Below are positions 34,205-47,085 of a stretch of 64,000 nt of DNA, piece after piece (the first letter of the stretch is position 1; each line of letters begins with the position of its first letter). The position numbers and the translations under genes are program-made. Source of the DNA: Chrysaora quinquecirrha (taxonomy: Eukaryota > Cnidaria > Scyphozoa > Semaeostomeae > Pelagiidae); NCBI GenBank assembly GCA_014526335.1, contig JACTAT010000045.1:1486532-1550531 (forward strand), read 5' to 3'. The notes under the pieces were generated by a model. That model worked only from the letters and a program-made list of their open reading frames with translations. It was not told the DNA's origin and searched no databases.

Positions 34205-34709
34205 ACGTCTGGCCAAACTATGAAACACTGTTTGAAAAACATTTCAAATTTGCTTGACCAACGACATTTTACTGTTTGGCAACGTCACAAAACATTCCTT
34301 GAAAAGCAGTTTTGCTAAAAATTGTTTTTCGAGCAACGTTTTGCGACATGATCAAACAGTAAACATTTTGCTTGACAAAAAAAATTTAACAGGTCTCACA
34401 AACAAAGTTTTGATCGCTGTGTAAAGATATGGCCAAACGTTCAAACATTGTTCAACAAACGTTGAAACTCCTTATGCTTATCAATCGGTGTTTCAACGTT
34501 TGGCCACGTCGCAAAGCATTGCTTGACAAGCACAGATAAACAGAATTCGCTGTGCAATGTTTCGCAAGAAGATGAAACGCATTATTGCTTGACGCACAAG
34601 CTAAACGTTAGATGAGCAATGTTTGGTGACGTGGGTAAACAGTAAACCATTTGCTTGAAAAGCAGATTTAAAATGCTTGAAAAACAATGATTGATAGTTT
34701 GGCCAAGGC
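34205..34709. mobile_element. MITE with GGCCAAACTAT ends
   Basis: About 500 bases with inverted ends CTTGGCCAAACTAT. The interior is built of repeated half-palindromes (TTTGGCCA, AACATTG, GCTTGA), so much of it can fold back on itself. Confidence 0.5.
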
Positions 34710-34729
34710 CAAAGTGAGGAGGCTATTGC

Positions 34730-35565
34730 GTTATTTTATGAATTAAATTAACAAATTAAGATTTCGCTTTGCAAAATGCCAAGTTTTTGCAGTGGGTAGA
34801 AAAGTTAGAATTTTATTCGCGAATACGTAAACCTAAGTGAAAGAAAAGGCTCCAGAATAAAGGGAAAGCGAAAACTTTCTTAATAAAATACTAAAATAAA
34901 AATGTTTAGTCAGATCAATTGCTTATCAAATGCTCCTTACAGTAGAATGGAAAAATTGATATGGGAAAATTGAAAATATGATATCGCAAATAATGTTTAT
35001 AAAGGTTGCAAATCAAATAATTTAATCATGGATACATCTACAAATTCTATATCGCTATCATTGTTATTCGTTTACTGTTAGTTACTGTTTCCTCTTCCTT
35101 TCAAAAGCAGAGTTATTCAAATTGGAAAATCTTCGTAAAATCTGGAAAAAAGATACAGTGTTGTCACAAACTTTACCAATGCAGAAAAGGATGATGAGAA
35201 TAGGCCAACTTGTTTGCACGGTTTTCCATACCATCACAACATCTGAGATTAATTGGGTTGCCTACCTTATAATCTTTTGCAAAAATGGCCGAAAAGGAAG
35301 TAGCTGTTTGTTTATTACTCGCTCTTTTGGTTGACAACGAAGAAGACAAAATTCGTGGTTCAGCTCAAAACGCCAGCTTAAATCTATTTTTATAGATTCG
35401 ACATAGCAACCAAAATTGAAAATGCTGTGCCAACATGCTGGTGAGACATAGCAAACCGTACCAACACATCAATTTTGATTAAATCTATGAAAATGTTGGC
35501 CAACATTTAAACATCTCCCATCTCCCCTCCCTCTTTGCTACACCATTGCGATGGGGTTCAAGCAG
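34730..35565. other. No gene recognised
   Basis: AT-rich sequence between the last MITE and the hexanucleotide array. Short frames only. Confidence 0.4.
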
Positions 35566-36634
35566 ATGAAAAGAAAAAGCAAAAGTAAAAGTAACAGTAA
35601 ACGAAAAGTAAAAGTAAAAGTAAAAGTAAAAGTAAAAGTAAAAGTAAAAGTAAAAGTAAAAGTAAAAGTAAAAGTAAAAGTAAAAGTAAAAGTAAAAGTA
35701 AAAGTAAAAGTAAAAGTAAATAAAAATAAAAGCAAAAGTAAAAGTAATAGTAAAAGTTAAAGTAAAAGTAAAAGTTGAAATAGAAGTAGTAATAAAAGTA
35801 AAAGTAAAAGTAAAAATAAAAGTAAAAGTAAAAGGAAAAGTAAAAGAAAAAGTAAAAATAAAAGAAAAAGTAAAAGTAAGGGCAAAAGTCAAAGTAAAAG
35901 GAAAAGTAAAAGTAAAAGTAGAGATAGAAGTAGTAGTACAAGTAAAAGTGAAAGTGAAAGTAAAAGCAAAGGCAAAAGTAACAGTAAAAGTAAAAGTAAA
36001 AGTAAAAGTAAAAGTAAAAGTAAAAGTAAAAGTAAAAGCGAAAGTAAAAGTAAAACTAAAAGTAAAAGCGAAAGTGAAAGTAAAAGTAAAACTAAAAGTA
36101 AAAGCGAAAGTGAAAGTAAAAGTAAAAAAGTATAAGCGAAAGTGAAAGTCAAAGTAAAAGTAAAAGTAAAAGCAAAAGCCAAAAGTAAAAGCAAAGGCAA
36201 AAGTAAAATCAAAGGCAAAAGTAAAAGTAAAAGTAAAAGTAAAGTAAAAGCGAAAGTAAAAGTAAAAGTAAAAGTAAAAGCGAAAGTGAAAGTAAAAGTA
36301 AAAGTAAAAGTAAAAGTAAAAGTAAAAGTAAAGCGAAAGTGAAAGTAAAAGTAAAAGTAAAAGTAAAAGTAAAAGGAAAAGTGAAAGTGAAAGTAAGGGT
36401 AAAAGTAAAAGTAAAAGTAAAAGTAAAAGTGAAAGTGAAAGTTGAAGTAAAAGTAGAAGCAGAAGATAAAGTAAACGTAAGAATAGAAGCAAAATCAAAA
36501 GGAAAGGTAATGGAAGTAAAAGTAGAAGTAAAGCAAAAAAAGGAAAGCTAAAGTAACAGTAAAATATAAGATAAGATGTAACTAATATAATAATAACAAA
36601 AAAGTAGTAGCAATAAAAGTAAAAATTAAAAGTA
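35566..36634 (+). repeat. AAAAGT hexanucleotide array
   Basis: About 1.07 kb of AAAAGT repeats with scattered variants (AAAGCG, AAAGTG). The lysine/valine and phenylalanine/threonine frames it creates are artefacts. The array runs into the assembly gap, so its real length is unknown. Confidence 0.95.
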
Positions 36635-37134
36635 NNNNNNNNNNNNNNNNNNNNNNNNNNNNNNNNNNNNNNNNNNNNNNNNNNNNNNNNNNNNNNNNNN
36701 NNNNNNNNNNNNNNNNNNNNNNNNNNNNNNNNNNNNNNNNNNNNNNNNNNNNNNNNNNNNNNNNNNNNNNNNNNNNNNNNNNNNNNNNNNNNNNNNNNNN
36801 NNNNNNNNNNNNNNNNNNNNNNNNNNNNNNNNNNNNNNNNNNNNNNNNNNNNNNNNNNNNNNNNNNNNNNNNNNNNNNNNNNNNNNNNNNNNNNNNNNNN
36901 NNNNNNNNNNNNNNNNNNNNNNNNNNNNNNNNNNNNNNNNNNNNNNNNNNNNNNNNNNNNNNNNNNNNNNNNNNNNNNNNNNNNNNNNNNNNNNNNNNNN
37001 NNNNNNNNNNNNNNNNNNNNNNNNNNNNNNNNNNNNNNNNNNNNNNNNNNNNNNNNNNNNNNNNNNNNNNNNNNNNNNNNNNNNNNNNNNNNNNNNNNNN
37101 NNNNNNNNNNNNNNNNNNNNNNNNNNNNNNNNNN
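36635..37134. other. Assembly gap (500 N)
   Basis: Exactly 500 undetermined bases, likely a placeholder. The scaffold join to its right is not supported by sequence in this window. Confidence 0.99.
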
Positions 37135-37220
37135 CTAAGAATGCCTCTATTCTTATGCTACAATAGATTGTTTGGTAAGGGGTGAAGGGCAAAAAATGGC
37201 CCCCCCCCCACCATTACAGA

Positions 37221-37383
37221 TAGGGTTAAATCCTTTTTCGCATTTTATACAGCAGAATTGCTTCCTATGTGCATGACATTTCAGATGTCTTTTAAAACTA
37301 CTTTTCCAATACAAGGTGTTTCTAGACTTGTCACATATAAATGGTCTGTCTCTCCTATCACATAGATGGTGTGCTTTTGGATG
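37221..37383 (-). pseudogene. C2H2 zinc-finger fragment
   Basis: On the minus strand the frame reads RPFICDKS, then SSFKRHLKCH, then KQFCCIKCEKGF. This matches the C-x2-C, F, L, H-x3-H spacing with the typical linker before it, but one zinc-binding cysteine of the first finger is serine. Only about one and a half fingers remain before the gap-side sequence. Confidence 0.5.
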
Positions 37384-37737
37384 ATTTTATATTGAAAATT
37401 TTTGAGAATTCAAAAGTACGATAGAAATTTAAAAAAAGATCCACAATTTTTAACCTGAAAAACATCTTTGGAACATTATATGTTTTTCTTCGGTTGCATG
37501 AAACGAATAAGCTGATGAACAAAATTAAACAAGTTAAATAAACCTATAAAATATTTCATAACTTTATAACATACGTGAGGTAAATAAAATAATTAAAAAA
37601 ATCGGTAACATTAAAGGTAATTAAAGCGTACAAATGGGAATAAGTGAATACAAACGACATAAAATAAAGGTAATTAAAAAGAAAGATTCACCTTGTAATG
37701 ATAAAGTTGCAATGAATAGCGGAATCATTTTCGGGCA

Positions 37738-37990
37738 TACTTAAAAGCTTTTTTCGTCTGACACTCCTCAGAGTATGAACGTCAGAAACAGACCCAAACA
37801 ATAGACTAAAGCGGAATTTATACCCAGATGCGGCTCGAAATGCACCAATCAGAAAGAACGAAAAGCTGAATTGGCATTGTTTTTTAAACACCAATCAGCT
37901 GGTCGGATACAGCGGGAGGACCAATGAATTATTTGAAGAGTCCAAGTGAGAAAACGAACTCTTTCTGTCTACACAGAACCTCGATTCCAT
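37738..37990 (+). mobile_element. Partial copy of the intronic MITE
   Basis: Begins TCGTCTGACACTCCTCAGAG and follows the element at 29738 through CAGACCCAAACAA and a TACAGCGGGA block to TGTCTACACAGAACC. The right terminal inverted repeat is missing. Confidence 0.6.
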
Positions 37991-38109
37991 GCTTTTTCAG
38001 CTATTGTTAGAATATACGTAATCTGCATAACTCCTGCCCATGTACATAACTAAATATGTTATTTTGATCATTCGGTCCAGACCTCTCAGTAAAATAGAGA
38101 GAAAGTTAT

Positions 38110-38460
38110 AAGGCTTAAGTATGGAAACTTGCAACGTCCATAACATCAGCTATATATACGCTATTTTCAAAATTTCTTCAATCCCGGATTTGTGACCTCT
38201 CAATATCTCTATTTTCAAATTTTTCGCTTTTCATCTCTTATAACAGCGGAGATATTTGTGTCACGTGACCTGAAAACCTATAAGGCCTATGTATGGAAAA
38301 TTATAACGCCCATAACATCAGCTATAATGTCCTGGTTTAAAAATTTCTTCAATCCCGGATTTTTGACCTCTCAATATTTCCCAATTTTCAGCTTTTCATC
38401 TCTTATAACAACGGAGAGTTTCGTGTCACATGACTTCAAAAATTATAAGGCCTGAGTATG
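38110..38460 (+). repeat. Tandem duplication, about 170-bp unit
   Basis: Two copies of a unit starting AAGGCxTxxGTATGG at 38110 and 38282, with a third start at 38447. Shared blocks include TTTCTTCAATCCCGGATTT and GACCTCTCAATAT. Confidence 0.75.
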
Positions 38461-38989
38461 GGAACTTGCAGCCCGCACACCTACCTACGCGCTTTTGCAA
38501 CTTGGCCATGCAAAACTGATCAATTGTAACTGTGGCCGCGCAAAATAAAGGCCTCTTCGCACTATTATAGACGTGGACCTCAGTTGTAAACATGATGGTT
38601 GAAAATTTAGGGATAAATTTATTTGGGTAATGAGTGTGAACACTCAAACTGTCTCAAAGCTTTAGGAAGATTTCTGAAAAACTCTTAAGATACGTATTGC
38701 ATTTCAAAAGTCTTGTCTTGAAAATTAGTAAAAATGTTAACAATCTTAATTTATTATTAGTATTAGTATTATTATTATTAGTATCATGTAATTTCTAATG
38801 TTCTTTTTCCGTTGTATTTTGGACTTTTTTGTTGTAACTTAAATAAATATTAAATTGTTGTGTTATGTTTGTAAAGAAGGCTGGGTCTAGGCTATTGGCA
38901 TACAGCATGCGGCCTGGACTGGAAACCAATAACCAGGGCTATTTTGACGTGAGTGTGTCATTGGAAATGGTCTCTCTCTTGTTGTTCAT

Positions 38990-41550
38990 CGCGGTATGTT
39001 TCGGTATATTGGGTCAATATCAACTGGATTAAGTTTCAACACTGATACATATTCACAGTTGTGTTTTGGGCATTGCCAGAAGGGGTATGATCTGAAGTTT
39101 AAATTGCAAAGTCATTTCTCCTCAGAGGAGCATTTATTGGCCCTGCAACACGAAAAAAAAGTTTTAAAAGGAGAAAAGAGAAGGACTCTGGTAGTCAAAA
39201 ATCAGCTCAGGACAGCACTTGGAGTTGTCAAATCAAAAGCTGCAGCACTCTATCATGAGACAAGGTTGGCAGAGGTACATGCCGCTGGAGTTGATATAGG
39301 AGATTACGGACACTCAAGGAAACTCTTTAATGCTACGATAAAGGTCTCCTGTAGTTACATAGACAGTAAAACAAAAAACTTTCTAAAGGAGCCACTTCCA
39401 AACACTGGCATGCCGCCACATTTTTATGCGACGGGAGACAATCAACAAATCACAGGATCGTCAATCAAGTCACAATGGTGTGTCCAGTGATAGATGGAGC
39501 TCGTCAAGCTATACCGCTGAGCATGTGCCCAGTCTATTTCAATTCAGATGGATACACTGGCTCAGGAAGAGATTTGGCTAAAGTCATAATCAACGATTTA
39601 AGAAATAATGCTGGAATTGAGGGAGATTCCTGGTTGCAGGTTCAAGGGAGAGTCACAGATGGACAGTACATCAAGTCCCCATTTGTGTCTGCAATAAATG
39701 AATCTATAACACAAGCAATACAGAAATACCAGGAAGTAAATTCTGTTGAAGTGTCCCACATTCAAGATGAATTTTGGTGGCCTGTTCAGTGGGATGCAGC
39801 TCACTGGTTAGACAAAGTTTTCAATGCCCACAGAAATACAAAGTTTGTTGATCTTTTTTTTTAAAACCTACAGCACAGTATAATCAAATCCTTAAACAAT
39901 TCAAGATGCATGCTATTGCAAAAGAAACAGCTAGAGAGCTATCTCTCCCATTTTGAGTAACAAACTCCTATGCCAACCAAAAGTTCATGAATTCCAGATA
40001 CCTGTCACTCAAAAATCTGGCCATTTCCTTAAAGGCATACATAGAGAGTTACAAAGACCATTACAACCGAGAAGATCTTGGCTATGAGCTCTATGGTCAG
40101 GACTTTTGCTTTGATCTTCTTGGGCTCCTTGATCTGTTGTGGCCTTTGGTAACATTGATGTTGGAGGGTCAAGCTCATTGGTGTCCTGGATGGAAGTTTG
40201 CACAGTACCTTACGAAAACAATTGATGAAATTAAAAGAGTCATTGCTGAAATAGGAAAAGAGTCCCCTTCAATGGAAATATGCCAAATGGCTATGTAAAA
40301 GAGGGGAAGAAATAAGAAGTATGAAATATTGAAAAAGCAATCTTGAAACTGGATGGCTTGTTGTTGAAGAAAAAGGAAGGAATGCCTGTTTGTTGGGAGG
40401 CAAGAGAAATTTCTGACTGTGTGCAGGATCTGCAAGATTTATGAGAAAAGATCTTTCTAAGTCTTAATGAAAGATTTCAAAACAGCACTCCAAAGCTTAA
40501 CAAAATGTGAAATAAATGTTTTAACTTTGGTGTTCTGATGCAAGGATTGACAGGAAAAAGGTCAAAATCAAATCAAGATCATGTAAAAAGAAGCAAATAT
40601 GCTTCCGTTGGTGTTGATGCTTTCAAAAGATGTGTGTGGTTTGCAGTTGATTTGCCTCATGTGAGAGATACGAATCCTGAGGTTGATGAACAGTTTGGTT
40701 TCACCATCTTATGGCAACTCAAATCAATCTTGATTGAAGTGGTCTGGGGGAACTTTTTCCAGATAATTTCCACAAGTTTTTTCAGGAAATACCAACAACT
40801 AATGGCAAAACAGAAGTTTCCTCTTTGAAGCAAGACTTGGCTGGCGAAGGTGTTTCTGTTGCAGATTTCCAACATGTCAAGCCAAGGCTCTTCACATTAG
40901 CTGATGTTTTTGAAGTAGTACTGAACAACAATGAACGTTTTACAGTCAGCCTCCTTGAAAATGAGATTATTAAATCGCTGTTTGCAGATCCTGAGTTTTA
41001 TTCATCTGTTGGACAGCCTTTTTGCTTGGTGTTTGATATAATGTATTCAAAAACTGGAACTGAATCTGTCGTTGAGTCTTTTTACAGAGTAGTTCAAAAG
41101 CAAGAAATGGATGGTAGACAGGGTATTGATATTCTTGGTGCAAGATCCAAACTTGACTGGCGCTTGCCTCCTGCAATTCAATGTGAAGATGCACTCAAGC
41201 ACATTGCAGCACTGTATACTGGAGGTGATGTTGGAACCGGATTGCCTCGTCATTATGTTCCAGTGCCACCGAATATCAACAGAGGGCGATGAGGCATTTA
41301 TCGTAATGGGACTCCATAGTCCTGCAATTGTTGAACAAGTCCTGCTCAACAATCGTTCACTCAATTATAGGGTCCCCACTAACTACAAGATGGCTAAAAG
41401 AGTCGGCCGCGATCCTTTTGCCGAGAGACGACCGGTTCGCAATTGGATTGCAAGCAACCCTTCCATCAATCGTACACATTTTTCTGACAATTTCCCACCA
41501 TTTTTATTCCATCACAACGGTGGCTGGTTTCAGCAGCTAGCGCAAAGTTG
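38990..41550 (+). pseudogene. hAT-like transposase relic
   Basis: A chain of plus-strand frames reads like one decayed transposase. It includes PLPNTGMPPHFYATGDN (about 39400), VCPVIDGARQAIPLSMCPVY (about 39480), FWWPVQWDAAHWLDKVFN (about 39770), and SKTGTESVVESFYRVV followed by DILGARSKLDWRLPP near the C-terminus (about 41045-41175). The last block resembles the C-terminal part of a hAT-like group in coral and other invertebrate genomes. Frames change near 39480, 39860, 39960, 40300, 40830 and 41290. Superfamily placement is tentative. Confidence 0.5.
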
Positions 41551-41551
41551 A

Positions 41552-42655
41552 ACCCGACTAATCCAACAGTAAACAGTAAGTGCTGCTTCAATTTGATGTA
41601 GTCATCGAAGAGCTGGTCACTAGCATAATTGTATATGATCACTAACATAATTGAAAATATTCTTTTTTTATCATACAATATTACAAATTTCATCTCTCAA
41701 ACTTTCTCTAATTTGTACATGTAAATATTTTCATAACATCTACCTATTCTCCATTATATTCATTTAAGCAAATTATGATATCCTCCTTTCCAATTATACA
41801 AGTCTTGCAATAGTCCATTTTCTGACCTCTTATTCACTTTTTTTGAAAAATTATCATCATATCTAATTTTAATATTGCAATTCAATAAATGCACTATGAT
41901 ATATCTTCCTGACATGCAACACATACATATGTCTTAAGATTATATCTGAAACCATATTCAATAAAACCCTTCTATCTATCTTCTACTATTTTTGGGATAT
42001 TTACATCATTTACCTTCTTACGTATACATATAAATTTTATGAAATTAAAATTTACAATTTCCACTCTTCATTTTCAACCAAATATACAATTTTTCAACTG
42101 CTATTCAAGGATTTAAATGCTTGGGTCAATTAAACTCTCACTTTATCTTTTCTTAAAACAAACTTTTATAAAACATAAAAAAATTTATCCTCTCGTTTTC
42201 ATGAGATATTGATACTTATTAGTGCCATTGAGCATTATGATTATAAAGGCCAGCTTTCAGCATATCTTCAATTAAATTTCCAATTATCAACAAACCAATT
42301 TCTTTCCAAAACTTTGATTCAACATCATGCCAATTCCTTGGAATGCAACTATAGCAAGGAAATACTGAGACAATAGAAAGTTTCATTTAATTGATTATGG
42401 CAATAATTATAAAAGTAGGATAAATAATAATTTACAAGCACTCACCTATCGTCAACAATAAACTTTAAATAACATTTCATTTTATAACACAAACTACACA
42501 ACAACACGCTCCTCTCAAAATGTTATTAGAACTGCAACATCATTGACTAGCTGGATTACAACCTTGTCATAGAGCTTTTGTGATAATTGTCATAGCTTAC
42601 TTTTCGAAAAACTATTTCCAAGCTTTCTTAATCCCAAAAAGTGTGCCTCCAAAAA
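41552..42655. other. No gene recognised
   Basis: AT-rich sequence (long T- and A-rich words) between the hAT-like relic and the second Rep gene. It may include the 5' untranslated part of the Rep element. Confidence 0.4.
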
Positions 42656-42659
42656 TGTA

Positions 42660-44735
42660 TGCGCATGCAAAACAGGTCATTACATCATTCCAACTCTTGG
42701 CAAAATTCCTACACCTTTACGCTCGTTGACATTGGAACATATTCTTGTGCTTAGGCCATTTGATATTGATTGTGGGAAATATGAACGCATGAAACATGGA
42801 TGTAGGAAAAAACTGCTCTTCTTAAACTGTGATGCTCTAAAAAAAGCCCTGCAGAAAAAATTTCTTTGTTGGAAAATGATAATGACAGACACATGTGAAA
42901 ATGCATATGATTATTTAATTGCATGCGAAAATTCATCTTACCCGGAGTATATATTGAAACGCGATGAATATCTTGATAAAAATAACGAACCTGATCCTTT
43001 TTCCGTCTACTCATGGACGGGCATAGAGTGTGCCTTATGGCCTCATTTATATCCCTTTACACATTGGTGTGACAGAATACATGAAGGGAAAAGCAACCGG
43101 AAAAGCAGCAAAATTTCATTTCTCACAAAGTGTTTCTCATCTATAATTGACTACAGTAATAATTTTGAACTTCTTCAATTCATATTTGAAAGATGGATTT
43201 ATAAAACTGTAATAGGTGCTATAAACTCGAGTAGACCTTTTTCAGCTGCTGCACATACCATATCTGCATTTCAGTCACTTGATGATAAACTGTTTAGTTC
43301 TGGATACTGGAAATGGCAGCATCGTTACCTAATTGATGCAGTAAACCAGTATGGTTACCCATCCATGTTTATTACCATTAGTCTATCTGAATGGTCATTT
43401 CCTCAACCACTTTGGCTTGCTGATATATCTAGAAATACAGGATATGGTACCACTTGTCTTCCATTTTATGAAACAATGCACTATCTCCATGTTCTTGAAC
43501 AGATTGTTCGTGGCTACCTCTGTGGCTCTAATGATAGCCATTGGAAGAACCATTTGTTTAACTACAACAATCTTCCTAACCGTAGTAACATTAAAACATA
43601 TTTCTATCGTTTCGAGTTTCAAAAAAAAAAAGAGAGGTACTCTCCATTTGCATTTGTTAGTTTGATTAGACAATGCCAAATACATTAAATTACCCCATTT
43701 CCGAGGTGACCTTCCCCTTCATAATGGTTAGCTGCGATATTTTGTTGAGACATTACAAAAGTCAACCAAATCATCCCTACCAATAAACAATGGACCCACG
43801 ATTGTTGAAAATAAAGAAACTTATCAAACAATACGCTTTTGTCATCCTGCTGATGCACACGCTGCTTGTCTTGGTGCATACATTGATACAATTCTCCCTT
43901 CACTTCGCTGTCATAAGGATGTACAATCTAGCGATGGCCATGGTATGCTTTTTAAATATGTCTCTGCCTATGTCTCAAAATCGAGGCAAGTTTATCAGTG
44001 ACATGTTCTACACCCCTGATATTGCTCCTTTTACGGCAGCTATAAAATATGCACTTTCATTGAATGTCTGTGAGCCTGAAATGTGGGTTAATTTATCTTC
44101 CAAAAAAATATCTTGGACAAATGCAACGAGACAAAAATTTTCGCACCAACATTTGAAAAGGCTAACACAAATCCTACTCTTCAGAAATACTATGCGAGGC
44201 CAGTCTCTGCAGAGTCCATGTCCCTCATTCAATGGCTAAGGGCATTTGATGAAAGTAAACAACCACCAACTATTTATAAACATTCATCACCTGTTCTCAT
44301 AGGCCTACAACATTGCTCTTTCTTCAACCCAGAGTACTTCTTCCAATTTCTCTTAATAAACTATTCATATAGACAGCTTGGTACTGTTGCCCCAAATAAC
44401 AGCAAAAACATTCCTCCAGCCATCACATTCTTCAACACTGCTGCATGTTTAATGCCAGAAACTTTTTCCTCTGGTGAACAATTCCAGCAATTCCTCATGA
44501 ATGAAGGTCACAAGAGCTACTACATTGACACTGTTGTTGCTTACATACAAAGCCTCATTGACATGAACAATCTCTATCGTCGACAACTTCTCCCATTCAC
44601 AGATGATGGTGATGTCATATCACCTTCCTCTTGTGAAAAACTTAATGGTAACCAGCTAGTTGTCTTCAATATGTTCACACACATGTTGGAGCAGAGAGAC
44701 AACTTCTACCACCAAATTCCTTGCAAGCCTTCTAG
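42660..44735 (+). pseudogene. Helitron-like Rep, copy 2 (5' part)
   Basis: Same protein as at base 3 but with more N-terminus: PTLGKIPTPLRSLTLEH then LVLRPFDIDCGKYERMKHG (42690-42800). It continues with FITISLSEWSFP and the HUH motif near 43650, after a frame change in the A-run at 43621-43631. Further breaks: a stop near 43730 and a frame change near 43985 that disturbs the part after the Y-x3-Y motif. It stops at about 44735, just before the Walker A region, where the foldback element enters; the helicase resumes at 49951. Confidence 0.88.
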
Positions 44736-46255
44736 TCCGGTGGCCAAATGCAAATTTCAAGGATGACCTTGACATCGAGTACATATGGGTTTTTATTTTA
44801 TTTTCTGTTTATATGGTCATAGAAGACTCGAAAAAACGAAACTTGCCCCTTCCAAGTGTTGGGCAAATTTTTTTATGACCTGCTGAAGATGCGTCATGTC
44901 CAAGGTAAAAAAAGTCATCGAAAAATTTTCATGAATTGTCAAAACATAGTATTGTTTGGTCTTATTCGAGCGGAAATTGACTCTAGATTTTGAATATAGC
45001 ATTAAGGTTAGTTTCCGTATACATAGATCAAAATATATTGCTCAAGACATCTGATTTTTACAAAAAAATCAAAAAAGTAAAACTAAGAAAAATGTTCTTT
45101 GAAAAATTATCTTTAGTTTTTTAGTTAGCATAGCTTGTATGTTAGAGTTAGCAAGTTAACTTTGGAAGATAGTAAGTTAGTTAGTAAACCAGTTAGCAAA
45201 TTAGTTAGTTAGTTAGTTAAATTTAGTTTTTTTGTTAGTTTTGTAGGTAATTAATTAGTTGGTTTGTTAGTTAGTTTTTTTTTATTAGTTAGTCTTATCA
45301 CTAGTTAGTTACGTAGTTACTGACTTAGTTAGTTAGTTAGCCAGTTAGTTATTTAGTTAGTTAATTACTTAAGTAGCATAGCTTGTAAGTTAATCAGTTT
45401 GTTAGTTAGCTATTTCCGAATATTGTAAGTCAGTTAGTAAGTTAGTTCGTTAGCTACTTTAGAAGATAGTAAGTTAGTCAGTTAATTTGCTAGTTAGCTA
45501 CTTAGTTAGGCAACTAGCTAGTTAGTTAGTTAATTAGTTAGTTAGTAAGTTAGTTAATTAGTTAATAAGTTTGTTTACCAGATTGTTAGTTTGTTAACAT
45601 AGCTTGCAAGTTAGTTAGTTAGTTAGTGAGTGAGTTAGTCAGTTATCTTATTGTTAAGTTTTTAGATAGTCAGTAAGTTACTTAGTTAGAATACCTTGTA
45701 AATTAGTGAGTTAGTTCGTTAGGTACATTAAAAGGTAGTAAGGTGGTTCGTAAGTTACTTTATTAGTTAGCTAGTTAGTAAGGTAACTAGCTAGATGGTT
45801 ATTAGTTAGTTAGCTAGTTAGTTATTTATTTAATCAGTTAGTTAGTAAGTTAGTTAGTTAGTTAGCTAGTTAGTTTCTTAGCTACATAGTTAGTTAGTTA
45901 GTTTTTTAGTTAGCTAGCTAGTTAGTTGGTTAGTTAGTTAGTTAATTAATTAGTTAGTTAGTTAGTTAATTAACTAACTAGCTACAATGTCTGCCAGAAT
46001 TACTTGGAACACTCATCATATTTTTGAGCTTAACTAAGTAACTTGAAAGTTACGCTAACTAACTAACCAAATAACTAACTCACTAACTATTTAATTATCT
46101 TACTAACTAAGTTACTAACTACGTAGTTATCTAACTAACCAACTACTAACTGACTGACTAACTAACTTAGTATCTTCCAAAGTAGCTAACTAACTAACTG
46201 ACTAACTTACAAGCTATGCTAAGTAACTAACTAACTTACTAAATAACTAATTTAT

Positions 46256-46296
<41 letters not shown>

Positions 46297-46571
46297 TACT
46301 ATCTTTCAAGGTAAGTAACTGACTAACGAACTAGCTAGCTTAATAACTTACTAAATAACTATCTTACTAGCTCCCAAAGTATCTAATTAACTAACTGAGT
46401 AATGTGCAAGCTATGCTAACTAACAAACTGACTATATGACAAACTAGTTACCTAGCTAACTAACTACCCTTTCTAACTAAGTAACTAACCAACTCAATAT
46501 TTTCGAAAGTAGCTAACTAATTACCTGACTAACTTACAAGCTATGCCAGCTAACTAAAAAACTAACTACCC

Positions 46572-46602
<31 letters not shown>

Positions 46603-47085
46603 CAACTAACTAACTGACTAAATAACTAACTGACTAATTCCCTAACTAACTCACTTACTAATTAAAAAACGTACTAACTGATTTGCTATTTTAGTACCTT
46701 CCAAAGTAGCTAACTAACTAACTTACTAACGTACAAGCTATGCTAACTAACTAAAGATAATTTTTCAAATAACATTTTTCTTAGGTTTTCTTCTTTGATT
46801 CTTTTTTATAAAAATCAGATGTCTTGATGCTATATTCGAAATCTAGAGTCAATTTCCATTCGAATGAGACCAAACAACACTATGTTTTGACAATTTACAA
46901 AAAATTTTTCGATGCATTTTTTACCTTGGACATGACGCATATTCGGCAGGTCATAAAAAAATTTGCCCAACACTTGGAAGGGGCAAGTTTGGCTTTTTCG
47001 AGTCTTCTATGACCATACAAACAGAAAATAAAATAAAAACCCATATGTACTCGATGTCAAGGTCATCTAAACTGGCCACCGGACT
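44736..47085. mobile_element. Foldback element A with TTAG/CTAA arms
   Basis: A 2.35-kb near-palindrome. The outer 340-390 bases of each end are inverted copies (left TAGTCCGGTGGCCAAATG, right the complement). Inside the left arm is an irregular TTAG array, inside the right arm a CTAA array; they meet at about 45970 in a TTAATTAACTAACTAGC turn. CTAG is present at both outer edges. No coding potential. It interrupts the Rep-helicase gene. Confidence 0.8.

Noticed and set aside
35485..36634. Long lysine/valine or phenylalanine/threonine open frames on both strands
   Set aside because: They are translations of the AAAAGT hexanucleotide array; periodic composition and openness in several frames show they are not genes.
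36626..37192. Open frame of about 188 residues
   Set aside because: It consists of undetermined bases in the 500-N gap.
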